DNA from: Maribacter huludaoensis
Lineage (GTDB): Bacteria; Bacteroidota; Bacteroidia; Flavobacteriales; Flavobacteriaceae
Length of the DNA stretch: 64,000 nt
Direction: 5' to 3'
Assembly (NCBI RefSeq): GCF_029350945.1
Contig: NZ_JARKMS010000003.1
Span: forward strand, 248,001 to 312,000
In this document: in pieces, positions 26,177 to 35,264 of the stretch
How positions within the stretch are numbered: position 1 is the first letter of the stretch
Layout: every line of letters begins with the position of its first letter
Notes under the pieces: model-generated
What the model was told of the DNA's origin: nothing
Database searches by the model: none
What the model saw: only the letters and a program-made list of their open reading frames with translations
Position numbers and translations under genes: made by a program

Positions 26177-27271
26177 TTAATCTTTAAGTTTATCTGCGCC
26201 GTCAGTGGCATCCTTAAAACTAAGGTCATTGTCAACAACATCTTTATAGGCCTGGATCCATGCATTTCTAAATATTCTTGTAACGGTAGGTAAAACCTTT
26301 GTTTTCACATTGTTTAAATCGCCTTCAACGGGTATTTTGGTCGCAAGGGTATCTTGTTTATGATTTTTTAAAATGAACTTAAAAAAGCCGACAAATCCCT
26401 CCCAAAGGGTTTTTAAAAATCCGTCATCTTTACCAATAAGTTTTGCATTTTTTAAAATTGGTTTAAACGATCCCTTCATATAACCATCGGCAATGGCAAG
26501 TTCGCCGAAGAGATCAAAAGAGCCCTCGTCAAAATCAATACCAGCATAATAATTTGTAAAATCATTAAGAGCTTTAGCGTTGGCACTTTCCAAGCTAAAA
26601 GAAATGTCCATATCAGGTATTTCCTTTACCAGGTTCATCTTGCCATCTAGAACAACGTTTCCATTTCCTATTGAAGTTGCTGTGGCGTGAATATTAGAAG
26701 GTAAAGTCCTTGTCTTTTCTACCACATTTCTAAGGTTTGATGCAGATAATTGTACGTTGGTCAAATGTAGATCAATGTTAGGGTCTGCCTGTAATTGTAG
26801 AAAAGCAAATTTGCCATTTTTAACGGTAAATTGATTTATATCAATTGGTACTAAATCTGTAAGTGCTTTTGACCAGTCATCGGTATCTGCAACACCAGTA
26901 GTATCTTGTTGGTCTTCAAATACATATAATATAGTAGGTTCGGTCATCTCAATTTCGCTTACTATTTTTCCATGAAAAAGAGCATTCCATTCTACTGAAA
27001 TATCGGTCTCTTTAAAATCCAAAAAAGGCAACTCGTTATTGCCATTGACCGTGTTTAAGTACATTCCATGAATGGTATATGCTCCGCGGATCAGCGATAT
27101 GTCTATATCTTCAACATGACCGTAATAACCAGGTATATCTGCAAGTACTTTGTTAACGTAATTTTTTGCTAAAGAGGGCAGAGATAAACGAAGTATAAGC
27201 AGAAATACTACCAATAGGATGGGGATTATGTATCTCTTCTTCTTGTAGCGTGATTTATGTACCTCGTTCAT
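26177..27271 (-). CDS. DUF748 (AsmA-like) membrane-anchored protein
   Basis: 364 residues. A basic N-terminus (KSRYKKKRY) precedes one transmembrane helix, residues 14-33. The rest is beta-rich: residues 50-130 (IRGAYTIHGMYL, FKETDISVEWNALFHGKIV) and 140-260 match DUF748, part of the AsmA-like envelope proteins thought to help lipid traffic or outer-membrane integrity. The C-terminal domain is smaller than in the long AsmA proteins. Function remains inferred from family. Confidence 0.82.
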   Translation of the reverse strand: MNEVHKSRYKKKRYIIPILLVVFLLILRLSLPSLAKNYVNKVLADIPGYYGHVEDIDISLIRGAYTIHGMYLNTVNGNNELPFLDFKETDISVEWNALFHGKIVSEIEMTEPTILYVFEDQQDTTGVADTDDWSKALTDLVPIDINQFTVKNGKFAFLQLQADPNIDLHLTNVQLSASNLRNVVEKTRTLPSNIHATATSIGNGNVVLDGKMNLVKEIPDMDISFSLESANAKALNDFTNYYAGIDFDEGSFDLFGELAIADGYMKGSFKPILKNAKLIGKDDGFLKTLWEGFVGFFKFILKNHKQDTLATKIPVEGDLNNVKTKVLPTVTRIFRNAWIQAYKDVVDNDLSFKDATDGADKLKD

Positions 27272-27403
27272 CTAATTCAAAATTTATTTAAAACATTTAT
27301 AATATAAACGTTTTAAATTAAAACTATTGATATACAAGGCGATAGAAGTAAAAATTTTAAGGTTAGAATTAAAAATAGCTTTCTAATTGTCTAAAGGCGG
27401 TAT

Positions 27404-27808
27404 TTAGATAAATTTACGTTTTAAATCCTCAGTAGGAATCATGCAAGCTTCTTTTTTACCGTACCATTTATATCTGTTTGCGGCTATAAAATCGTATACG
27501 ATATTGCGAAAAGACTCGGGAAGCCACAGTAAAATGGAGGAAATAGTACGCAAGCCTCTTAAATTTTTTCCAATTTCCAGTGCTGCGGTAGATTTAGTGT
27601 AGTAAGCAATGTTAGGTTCAATAAGAATTATAGAGTCCACTTTCTTAGTGTCAATACTTCGTTCTTCCAATAACCTTCTACCGGTTTCGCTCTGTAGGGC
27701 AGCATATCTAAAAATGTCATTTTCATCTCTTTTAATGGCAAACTGAACACTGCTATTGCAAAGATTGCAAATGCCATCAAAAAGAATAATTTTTTTATTT
27801 GATTCCAC
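27404..27808 (-). CDS. DCC1-like thiol-disulfide oxidoreductase family protein (DUF393)
   Basis: 134 residues from a GTG at 27806-27808. The N-terminal LFDGICNLCNSSVQF carries the DxxCxxC core that gives the DCC family its name; ALQSETGRRLL and the C-terminal FIAANRYKWYGKK are also conserved. Predicted thioredoxin-like, cytoplasmic, function unproven. The gene contains one of four ATCGTATACGAT palindromes in this window (27491-27502). Confidence 0.88.
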   Translation of the reverse strand: MESNKKIILFDGICNLCNSSVQFAIKRDENDIFRYAALQSETGRRLLEERSIDTKKVDSIILIEPNIAYYTKSTAALEIGKNLRGLRTISSILLWLPESFRNIVYDFIAANRYKWYGKKEACMIPTEDLKRKFI

Positions 27809-27928
27809 TTTGTAAAATTAAGACAAAAGACAAACAACTATTCACAACATATTTATAATTTCTTAATTTAAAACTGCTTTTGAATAATAGTCGGTAGCTC
27901 TAGATATGCGTATTACATCTGTTTTTTA

Positions 27929-27940
27929 ATCGTATACGAT
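27929..27940. repeat. ATCGTATACGAT palindrome, intergenic copy
   Basis: 12-bp perfect palindrome (14 bp with flanking A and T) between the MutS2 and DCC genes. The others are at 27491-27502, 34690-34701 and 42522-42533, all inside coding regions. Confidence 0.7.
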
Positions 27941-27967
27941 TTAATGTAACTAGTTGAAATTGAGTTA

Positions 27968-30139
27968 CTATTTCTTTTTTTCTACCATTTCTAATTGATC
28001 AACGCTAACATTAGTGGTAAAAATGCCATAGTTAACAATTGCCTTGCCTTTTTCCAGGGAGTCAATGCTGCCAACAGCTTTACCATCTAGCATGCGAACA
28101 CGATCACCAATTTTAAATACTGGTCTTGGCTTGTTTTTTTCTTTGAAAAGGGCTTTTTTCTTTTCAACCTTCTTTTTTTCTCGAATTACCTTTACCTCTT
28201 TTTGAACTTCCTGGGCCACTTTTGCTTTTTTAGCACGTTCTGCCTTTGCCTGGTTTGCGGTCTTCTTCTTACGCTTGCTGTTCTCGGTTTCAACTATTCT
28301 TAATAGTTCAGAAACTAAAGGTCTTTTCTTATTGTCTTGAAAATATTTATCAGCGGCAACGTTAACTTTATTGCCCAATTGTATCATACGCTGATCATGA
28401 TCGTAGAGTTCTTGGTAGTTCTCTAGTTTTGACTTTATTTTGGCGTTCAATTTTTCTAACCTTTCATTTTCTTCCCTGGCCCTGTCTTCTTCCTCTTTTA
28501 ACCTAGAGCCGGTCTGCGCCATTTTACTACGTTCTTTTTGTAGTTTGGCAATGGTAGCATCAAATCGGACCTTGCCGCGTTCAATCTTCTTTTTCGCCTT
28601 GTTGATAAGCGAATATGGAATACCATTTTTCTGGGCGACCTCAAATGTAAATGAGCTTCCTGCTTGTCCTAAGATCAGCTGAAAAGTAGGTTCAAGTGTT
28701 TTACCGTCAAAAAGCATATTGGCATTGGTCACATGCGGCAGTTCATTGGCAAGTGCCTTCAAGTTGGCGTAGTGGGTGGTAATTACACCGTATGAACCTC
28801 TTTCATAAAAAACTTCTAAAAAGGCTTCTGCAAGCGCACCGCCTAGTTCAGGATCACTACCGGTACCGAATTCATCAATTAGAAATAAGGTGTTATCATC
28901 GCACCGTTTTAAAAATTGGTTCATGTTCTTAAGGCGATAACTGTATGTACTTAGGTGGTTTTCAATACTTTGGTTATCTCCAATATCGGTTAAAATCTTT
29001 TTGAAGAAACAAACTTCGCTTCTTTCATGAACAGGAATGAGCATTCCGCTTTGAAGCATTACTTGAAGTAACCCAATGGTTTTTAAGGTAATACTTTTAC
29101 CACCGGCATTAGGACCGGAAATGACTATGATTCTATTTTCTTGATGAAGCTCAATGGTTTGTGGATAGGTTTTTTCATTCTTGCGCTTATTGTTCAAGAA
29201 TAACAGCGGGTGATAGGCATCACGTAGAAATAATCTATTGTTTGAATTGATATTGGGCAATAAAGCGTTGATATCTTGCGCGTACTTAGCTTTTGCCGCA
29301 ATAACATCTACTTGACTTAGAAAGTCTTGATAATCGCTTAAAAGTGCTCTAAATGGTCTTATTTGATTTGTTAGCTCCTTAAGAATGCGTTGAACTTCTT
29401 CTTTTTCTTCGAATTCCAAATTGTTGAGCTCTCTGCTATATTTTAAGGCCGCCTCAGGCTCTATATAAATAATACTGCCTGTTTTAGAAGTACCCATAAC
29501 CGCACCTTTTACTTTTTTACGGTACATTGCCTTCACCGCCAGCACTCTTCTGTTCTCAACAACGGACTCTCTAATTTCGTCTAAATAATCAGATGATTGA
29601 TAGCTGTTTAGTGCAGAACCAAAGCTTTGGCTGATTTTTCCACGAACTACATTGATCTGTCTTCTAATGACCAATAATTCATTGGAGGCATTGTCCTTGA
29701 CCTCTCCAAACCGGTCTATTACGTTATTGATCAGTACTGGGATTTCAGTATTTTGCTCTAATCTCAAAGCAAAATCATGCAATAGGGGATAATAATCCTT
29801 GAATTTTTTAAAAAATCTTTGGTGTTCAACTACTGTGGAACAAATGCTTGCAATTCTTTTAAATCCCTGTAGTTCTAGTGTTGTATTTTCTATCTTTAAG
29901 AGTTTCAGGTCCGCATTTATGGAGTCGAATCCATGATTGGGGATTCGATTTTCGCTTATAAACGAAGACAGGTATTCTGCAGTTTTGCCCAGTTCTAATT
30001 TTATGACCTCTTCCGTTATAAAAGGTGTTATGTTCAATGCTGCTTGTTTGCCCAGCTCTGTATGGCAACGAGTAGAAACTTGTTGCAGTACAGAAGGGAA
30101 TTCTAAGTCTTGTAATGTTTTGGAATGTATGTTTGCCAC
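27968..30139 (-). CDS. mutS2: MutS2-family ATPase lacking an Smr domain
   Basis: 723 residues from a GTG at 30137-30139, which gives the family-like start xANIHSKTLQDLEFP; an in-frame TTG at 30160 is less likely. MutS2 binds branched DNA or collided ribosomes. The core and lever domains occupy residues 1-310; Walker A is ISGPNAGGKS near 333, Walker B FLIDEFGTGSDP near 412, then a long coiled coil and a Lys/Arg-rich linker. The protein ends after a KOW-like domain (KIGDRVRMLDGKAVG). The C-terminal Smr endonuclease domain of Bacillus MutS2 (about 785 residues) is absent. Confidence 0.9.
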   Translation of the reverse strand: MANIHSKTLQDLEFPSVLQQVSTRCHTELGKQAALNITPFITEEVIKLELGKTAEYLSSFISENRIPNHGFDSINADLKLLKIENTTLELQGFKRIASICSTVVEHQRFFKKFKDYYPLLHDFALRLEQNTEIPVLINNVIDRFGEVKDNASNELLVIRRQINVVRGKISQSFGSALNSYQSSDYLDEIRESVVENRRVLAVKAMYRKKVKGAVMGTSKTGSIIYIEPEAALKYSRELNNLEFEEKEEVQRILKELTNQIRPFRALLSDYQDFLSQVDVIAAKAKYAQDINALLPNINSNNRLFLRDAYHPLLFLNNKRKNEKTYPQTIELHQENRIIVISGPNAGGKSITLKTIGLLQVMLQSGMLIPVHERSEVCFFKKILTDIGDNQSIENHLSTYSYRLKNMNQFLKRCDDNTLFLIDEFGTGSDPELGGALAEAFLEVFYERGSYGVITTHYANLKALANELPHVTNANMLFDGKTLEPTFQLILGQAGSSFTFEVAQKNGIPYSLINKAKKKIERGKVRFDATIAKLQKERSKMAQTGSRLKEEEDRAREENERLEKLNAKIKSKLENYQELYDHDQRMIQLGNKVNVAADKYFQDNKKRPLVSELLRIVETENSKRKKKTANQAKAERAKKAKVAQEVQKEVKVIREKKKVEKKKALFKEKNKPRPVFKIGDRVRMLDGKAVGSIDSLEKGKAIVNYGIFTTNVSVDQLEMVEKKK

Positions 30140-30292
30140 GTTCTTTTTAATGAGTTGCAAAGGTACGCATTGGCAATGATATTTTGTAGATAGTATTCGA
30201 CTGGCTAAAACAGGTAATAGGTGTTCGTTAGTGCATTGACTTTTGACATGGTTAATAGTAACTTTGATGTTGAAATGGAATACGATACTATT

Positions 30293-30958
30293 ATGAATGT
30301 TTATTTAGATCAAAGTTGGAGAAATGAACTGGAACAAGAGTTTGATAAGCCCTATTATAAAAACTTGATGCAATTTGTAAAAAGCGAGTATGAGCAACAT
30401 ACCTGTTATCCGGAATATTCAAATATCTTTTCCGCGTTCAATCATTGCAAATTCCAGAACACCAAGGTGGTGATTATTGGTCAAGATCCTTATCACGGTC
30501 CTGATCAGGCAAATGGTTTATGTTTTTCGGTCAAGGAGGGAATTAAGCATCCACCATCATTGGTCAACATTTTTAAAGAAATTGAAAGTGATTTAGGTAA
30601 TCCCTATCCTGAAAGTGGCAATCTCGAGAAATGGGGAAAACAAGGTGTTTTACTATTAAATGCTACGCTTACCGTAAGGGCTCATGAGCCGGGAAGTCAT
30701 CAAAGACAAGGTTGGGAGGTATTTACGGATGCAGTGATTTCCAAATTGTCCAAGAATAGAGATAATGTAATTTTTATGCTTTGGGGCGGATATGCAAAAA
30801 AAAAGGTAAAACTTATAGATACCAATAAACATCATATATTGACATCGGGCCATCCTTCACCATTAAGTGCAAATCGTGGCTATTGGTTTGGTAACGAACA
30901 TTTTTCATCTTGTAATAAAATATTGACCAATTTGGGCAATAAATGTATAGCGTGGTAA
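30293..30958 (+). CDS. ung: Uracil-DNA glycosylase (family 1)
   Basis: 221 residues from the ATG at 30293; upstream in-frame starts give an atypical leader. Ung excises uracil from DNA, starting base-excision repair. The catalytic water-activating motif GQDPYHGPDQANGL near residue 60, the uracil-pocket LLLNATLTV near 120, and the Leu-intercalation loop GHPSPLSANRG near 185 are intact. Stand-alone; divergent from mutS2. It is distinct from the TIGR03914-type glycosylases that accompany DUF4130 proteins. Confidence 0.95.
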   Translation: MNVYLDQSWRNELEQEFDKPYYKNLMQFVKSEYEQHTCYPEYSNIFSAFNHCKFQNTKVVIIGQDPYHGPDQANGLCFSVKEGIKHPPSLVNIFKEIESDLGNPYPESGNLEKWGKQGVLLLNATLTVRAHEPGSHQRQGWEVFTDAVISKLSKNRDNVIFMLWGGYAKKKVKLIDTNKHHILTSGHPSPLSANRGYWFGNEHFSSCNKILTNLGNKCIAW

Positions 30959-30990
30959 GTTAGATATTTATTAAAAGCATTAAATTTAGC

Positions 30991-31008
30991 TTGTACTTAA
31001 GGGTACAA
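30991..31008. promoter_or_regulatory. Imperfect palindrome upstream of response regulator gene
   Basis: TTGTACTTAAGGGTACAA: arms TTGTAC/GTACAA around TTAAGG, 31 nt before the response regulator ATG. No T-run, so not a terminator for ung; more likely a protein-binding site. Confidence 0.35.
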
Positions 31009-31039
31009 TCTAAGATTCTAACTTAAACAACAACTCAAA

Positions 31040-31468
31040 ATGAATAATTTAGATAGACTAAATACCATTTTATTGGTAGACGATGATGATGCCAGTAACT
31101 TCTTACATTCCATCTTTATCAATAAATTAGATATGGATGTAAATATCAATTCTGCTTTAAATGGTCAAGAAGCTATAGATTTTATACTTGGTAAAGGTCA
31201 AGAGCAATTGGAATTGCCATGTATGGTCATGTTAGATTTAAGAATGCCCGTTATGGATGGCTGGCAGTTTATGGATGCTTACGAAGATTTAGTGCCTAAA
31301 AAATTAAAAGATCAAATTACCATTGTTCTGGTTACCATAAGTGATAATAAAGAGGATAAACAACGTGCAATTGATAACAAGCATATTGCGGATTTTGCCC
31401 AGAAACCACTTTCTGATGAAACCTTTAAGGCTTTAATTCAAAAACATTATAGTCTAGCCGCAATTTAA
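31040..31468 (+). CDS. Single-domain response regulator (CheY-like)
   Basis: 142 residues, a lone receiver domain. Acidic pocket VDDDDA near residue 14, phospho-acceptor Asp in VMLDLRMPVMDGW near 66, switch Thr/Ser in VTIS near 100, and the conserved Lys in AQKPLS near 123. No output domain, so it works through protein partners, as is common for RcpA/CheY-like regulators that answer histidine kinases encoded elsewhere. Convergent with the next gene, 1 nt apart. Confidence 0.92.
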   Translation: MNNLDRLNTILLVDDDDASNFLHSIFINKLDMDVNINSALNGQEAIDFILGKGQEQLELPCMVMLDLRMPVMDGWQFMDAYEDLVPKKLKDQITIVLVTISDNKEDKQRAIDNKHIADFAQKPLSDETFKALIQKHYSLAAI

Positions 31469-31469
31469 T

Positions 31470-32315
31470 TCAATTCAATATTTCTTCTGAGGGAAGAATA
31501 CTGTCAATCAAATTCAATTTCTTTAGCGTATTCTGAACATTGGTCAATGTAGGCTCCGGTAATTGTTTTTGGCTCCATTCCGTAATGTCCAGCCATTCTT
31601 GAATATCTTCCAATTTTTGGTGATATCGATTTGCCAAGGTACTGTCTATTCTAGGAATTTGTTTAAATTCTGCCGTATACATATTAATTATTTCAAGGAT
31701 ATGATTCAGTATGTTTCCATTTTCTTTCAGAAAAGAATTCGTACCCACCAAAACAAAGCATGGCCATGGTGTAGGGCAATTTCCTAAGTGCTTAAAAATC
31801 CCTTTGTCAACAAGAGGCTTTGTGGTAAAACGCTCCCACATGAAATAATCTGCCGTACCTGTAGAAAGACCCTCAACGGCCCCGTCAAGGTTGTTTATTA
31901 TATTAAATTTCAAATTTTCAGTGTCCCAGCCCATGTTTGTTGCTTGAACATAGGACATTAGGTGGCTACCACTACCATAACGGCTTATGGCAGCTGTAGT
32001 ATCCTTTAAATCGTCTAAAGAGTTGAAAGAACTTTTTGCAGCTACGTGAATACCCCAAAGAAGGGGAGATGCAATATATTCTTGAATAATTTTTACCGGA
32101 TTGCCCTCTGTAATACTTTTTACGATACCCTCGGTTAAAATGATAGCCAGATCGGTATCGTTATTCCTGAGCATTTGGCTCATTCTGCCTGTACCTTCAG
32201 GAACTTCCGTCCATTCCAAGTTAATACCTCTTTCTTCAAAAGCACCTTCTTCAATGGCTAAATGCCATGGTAGGTTAAAGTGTTCTGGCACACCTATGAT
32301 CTTAACGGTTTTCAT
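31470..32315 (-). CDS. NMT1-like substrate-binding domain protein without signal peptide
   Basis: 281 residues. The fold is that of nitrate/taurine/thiamine-precursor periplasmic binding proteins: HLAIEEGAFEERGINLEWTE at the start, DTDLAIILTEG near 55, GSGSHLMSYV near 115. Unlike transporter subunits it starts directly with the first strand (MKTVKIIGVPEHF) and has no signal or lipobox, and no ABC permease or ATPase is nearby. It overlaps the ppk stop region by 14 nt, so it is translationally coupled to polyphosphate kinase. Possibly a cytoplasmic ligand-binding or enzyme protein; ligand unknown. Confidence 0.82.
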   Translation of the reverse strand: MKTVKIIGVPEHFNLPWHLAIEEGAFEERGINLEWTEVPEGTGRMSQMLRNNDTDLAIILTEGIVKSITEGNPVKIIQEYIASPLLWGIHVAAKSSFNSLDDLKDTTAAISRYGSGSHLMSYVQATNMGWDTENLKFNIINNLDGAVEGLSTGTADYFMWERFTTKPLVDKGIFKHLGNCPTPWPCFVLVGTNSFLKENGNILNHILEIINMYTAEFKQIPRIDSTLANRYHQKLEDIQEWLDITEWSQKQLPEPTLTNVQNTLKKLNLIDSILPSEEILN

Positions 32316-34338
32316 CTAATTTGTTTTTAAGGTAATCGTAAATGGCATATTGAGAACGTATACTTTTTTCATTAGGCAATTTTTCAACTTTTCTGTTAGA
32401 GTTATCTAAATCCAATATACGGGCCTTTTGATTGTCCTTCAGTTGAAGGGTAAGAATGTGTTTTAATTCATCAAAAATGTCTTCATCTAAAATTGGCGTC
32501 AATACTTCAATTCGTCTGTCAAGATTACGGGTCATCCAGTCAGCAGAACCAATATACATTAATTCATCCCCACCATTTTCAAATACATAAATTCTACCAT
32601 GTTCTAAATAACGATCTACTATGCTGGTGATATATACATTGTCTTTCATACCCTCCGTAAGGCTATTATTTGCGGTCAAATAACAACAAAAGCCCCTAAC
32701 TATAAGTCTTACGTTAACTCCTACATTTACAGCTCTATACAACGCCCTGATCATGTCAGAATCTTCTAGACTGTTCATTTTGGCTGTGATTGAAGCTTTT
32801 TTGCCTTCTCTAGCAGCATTTATTTCGTTTTGTATAAGGTTCAGGAAAGTAATTCTAGTGTTAAACGGAGAAACCAATAGACGTTTTAGCTTTGGCACAA
32901 TAATTTTGCGCTCTAGGACCTGAAAAACCTGACCTAAATCTTTTGTAATTTTCTTATTAGCTGTAAATAGGCCGTGGTCACAATAAATTTTAGAGGTTTT
33001 GGAATTGAAATTACCGGTACCAATGTATGCATAACGTTTTAATTTGCCGTTTTCCTTTCTTAATACCATGGCTATTTTAGAATGCACTTTTACTTGTGGT
33101 ATACTAAAAATTACTTTGGCACCTTTTTCCTCAAAAATACGTCCCCATTTTATATTGTTGGCTTCATCGAACCTAGCTTGTGCTTCTACGAATAGGGTGA
33201 CGTCCTTACCATTTTCTAATGCTTTTAAAATAGCATCTGCCAAAGAAGAAGTTTCGGCAATACGGTAAATAGTCATTTTTATAGCGGTAACATTTATATC
33301 GGTAGCTGCAGAACTCAAAAAATCTTCAACAACTTTAAAATCTTGATACGGAAAATGTACCAATTGGTCTTTTTGGGCGATACTTTCAAAAATGTTTTCG
33401 CTAAAAGATAATTTAGGATGTGGTAGAGACGGCTTTTCTTGATATTGTAAATGTTCTGTGCCTTCCGGAAGAGGGAAAGAAAAGAAATCTGACAAGTTGT
33501 GATAGATACCTCCTGGGGAAAGATCTACCGTACCCAGGTCAAAATCGGACTTAAGGGATTCTATTAACCAGCTTGGCATAGATTCATCGTAAAGTAATCG
33601 CGTGGCTTGTCCATATAAGCGTTTATCCAGCGAATTATAAATTTTTTCTACTAGTTCAATATCGGAATAGTCGTCTTCTAGATATAATTCCGCATCCCTG
33701 GAAAGTTTAATGGAATAGCAGCCTATAATTTCTTTTTCAGGTAGCAATTTTTTAATATTCAATCTAATGGCATCGTCCAGAAAACAAAATTGATGTCCAA
33801 TTCCAGGTAAGCTAATAAATCTATCTTGGTTGAGGGTAGGTATCTCAACAATACTATATTCTTGGTTAGGATGCGAAACCACCATGTACAGAGCTCCGTC
33901 CGTTAACTCTAAATTTTCCTTGTGCACCGCACACAATTCTTTGATACTCTTGTCAAATAAAGACGCTACGTATTGTTCTTGTTCATCTGTAAAGTTGGAA
34001 GCATTTCGAATATAAATATCATGCTTCTCTAATTCGGAAAGCGTGTTTTTTATAACATTGCCAAATTCAACTTGTTGCTGGTTTATTGTTTGTAGTATAT
34101 GTTGTAAGGTAGTGTTGGCCTTAAACATTAATTTCTTTCGAAATTTTTTGTCCAATTGCTTTATTTGGCGAAGTTGTGATACACGTACTTTAAAGTATTC
34201 ATCTAGGTTAGACGAAAATATGGCCAAAAATTTTAAACGTTCCAACAATGGGGTGTCATTACTTTTGGCTTCAAGCAAAACACGTTCATTAAAATAAAGC
34301 CAATTTATATCTCTATGCTTAAAGTTGTCTTTTTTCAT
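32302..34338 (-). CDS. ppk1: Polyphosphate kinase 1
   Basis: 678 residues. It polymerises the gamma-phosphate of ATP into polyphosphate, associated with the membrane. Domain order is N-terminal helical (1-105), head (110-300), then two phospholipase-D-like catalytic domains. The autophosphorylated histidine is in KVHSKIAMVLRK near residue 430, with YIGTGNFNSKTS after it; the second HKD-like histidine is in YLEHGRIYVFE near 588, followed by YIGSADWMTRN. Full-length. In a minus-strand run with the nucleoside phosphorylase upstream (58 nt) and an NMT1-like protein downstream (overlap). Confidence 0.95.
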   Translation of the reverse strand: MKKDNFKHRDINWLYFNERVLLEAKSNDTPLLERLKFLAIFSSNLDEYFKVRVSQLRQIKQLDKKFRKKLMFKANTTLQHILQTINQQQVEFGNVIKNTLSELEKHDIYIRNASNFTDEQEQYVASLFDKSIKELCAVHKENLELTDGALYMVVSHPNQEYSIVEIPTLNQDRFISLPGIGHQFCFLDDAIRLNIKKLLPEKEIIGCYSIKLSRDAELYLEDDYSDIELVEKIYNSLDKRLYGQATRLLYDESMPSWLIESLKSDFDLGTVDLSPGGIYHNLSDFFSFPLPEGTEHLQYQEKPSLPHPKLSFSENIFESIAQKDQLVHFPYQDFKVVEDFLSSAATDINVTAIKMTIYRIAETSSLADAILKALENGKDVTLFVEAQARFDEANNIKWGRIFEEKGAKVIFSIPQVKVHSKIAMVLRKENGKLKRYAYIGTGNFNSKTSKIYCDHGLFTANKKITKDLGQVFQVLERKIIVPKLKRLLVSPFNTRITFLNLIQNEINAAREGKKASITAKMNSLEDSDMIRALYRAVNVGVNVRLIVRGFCCYLTANNSLTEGMKDNVYITSIVDRYLEHGRIYVFENGGDELMYIGSADWMTRNLDRRIEVLTPILDEDIFDELKHILTLQLKDNQKARILDLDNSNRKVEKLPNEKSIRSQYAIYDYLKNKLDENR

Positions 34339-34396
34339 GATAGGGTTTGCGTAAAAATAAGAAGTACTATAGTAAAATTTTGTAAAAGAATGTTAG

Positions 34397-35263
34397 TTAA
34401 GCCAATCGTTTTAGACAAAATTCTATCAATCTGTCAACAGATTCGGTTGGGGTAATGGAGAATTCGCCCGTTGACCTATTGGCTAAAATACAGTTCATTG
34501 AAACTGCCTCATGACCTAACAGTTGAGCCAGGGCATAAATACCCGAAGTTTCCATCTCCAGGTTCGTCAATTTGAGCTCCTTGAATTTAAAGGTCGATAA
34601 TTTTTCCATTAACTCCATCTGGCTGGGCTTGATTCTTAATTGTCGTTGCTGGGGTCCGTAAAACCCGGTGTTTGTTGCTGTAAAGCCTAATCGTATACGA
34701 TTATCGCTGAACCGCTTTCCAAGTTTTTCCGAGTATGAGAGGACGTAAGGTCTCGCTTTATGGGCATTCCATGCGGTATGTGCAATAAATTCATCTTCTA
34801 TTTCAGGATAGTTGATTTTATCATGCTCGTAGAAATGTAACAAGCCGTCAAAACCTATGGAGTATTTACTGATCAGAAAAGAATCGATAGGAATATCTGG
34901 CTGTATAGCTCCGGTTGTTCCAATTCGTATAATATCTAAAGAAGTATGTTTTTCTTTAAGCGTTCTTGTTTTAAAATCAATGTTTACCAGAGCATCCAAC
35001 TCGTTTAGTACAATATCAATGTTGTCCGTACCAATTCCGGTAGATATTACAGATATACGCTTGCCGTTTAAGTGCCCGGTGTGCGTATGAAATTCGCGTT
35101 TTCCCTTTTTTACTTCAATAGTATCAAAATGTTGGGAAACCTGACGAACCCTATCCGGGTCGCCTACGGTGATAACGGTTGTTGCAATATCTTCTGGTAA
35201 TAAGTTGAGATGGTAGATACTACCATCTTCATTGATGATAAGCTCAGCAGGCTTTAGTTGCAT
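34397..35263 (-). CDS. Nucleoside phosphorylase (uridine phosphorylase-like)
   Basis: 288 residues of the PNP/UDP family, which splits nucleosides with phosphate to a free base and ribose-1-phosphate. Phosphate site GDPDRVRQVS near residue 34, GIGTDNIDIVLNEL near 76, IRIGTTGAIQ near 112, and the active-site LTNLEMETSGIYALA near 232 are conserved and fit uridine phosphorylase-like members. Adjacent (1 nt) to the DUF1835 gene upstream and 58 nt from ppk1, suggesting one transcript. Contains an AATCGTATACGATT palindrome. Confidence 0.9.
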   Translation of the reverse strand: MQLKPAELIINEDGSIYHLNLLPEDIATTVITVGDPDRVRQVSQHFDTIEVKKGKREFHTHTGHLNGKRISVISTGIGTDNIDIVLNELDALVNIDFKTRTLKEKHTSLDIIRIGTTGAIQPDIPIDSFLISKYSIGFDGLLHFYEHDKINYPEIEDEFIAHTAWNAHKARPYVLSYSEKLGKRFSDNRIRLGFTATNTGFYGPQQRQLRIKPSQMELMEKLSTFKFKELKLTNLEMETSGIYALAQLLGHEAVSMNCILANRSTGEFSITPTESVDRLIEFCLKRLA

Positions 35264-35264
35264 G

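Noticed and set aside
30221-30292. N-terminal extension of uracil-DNA glycosylase
   Set aside because: The 24 extra residues lack similarity to Ung N-termini; the ATG at 30293 gives the family-typical start.
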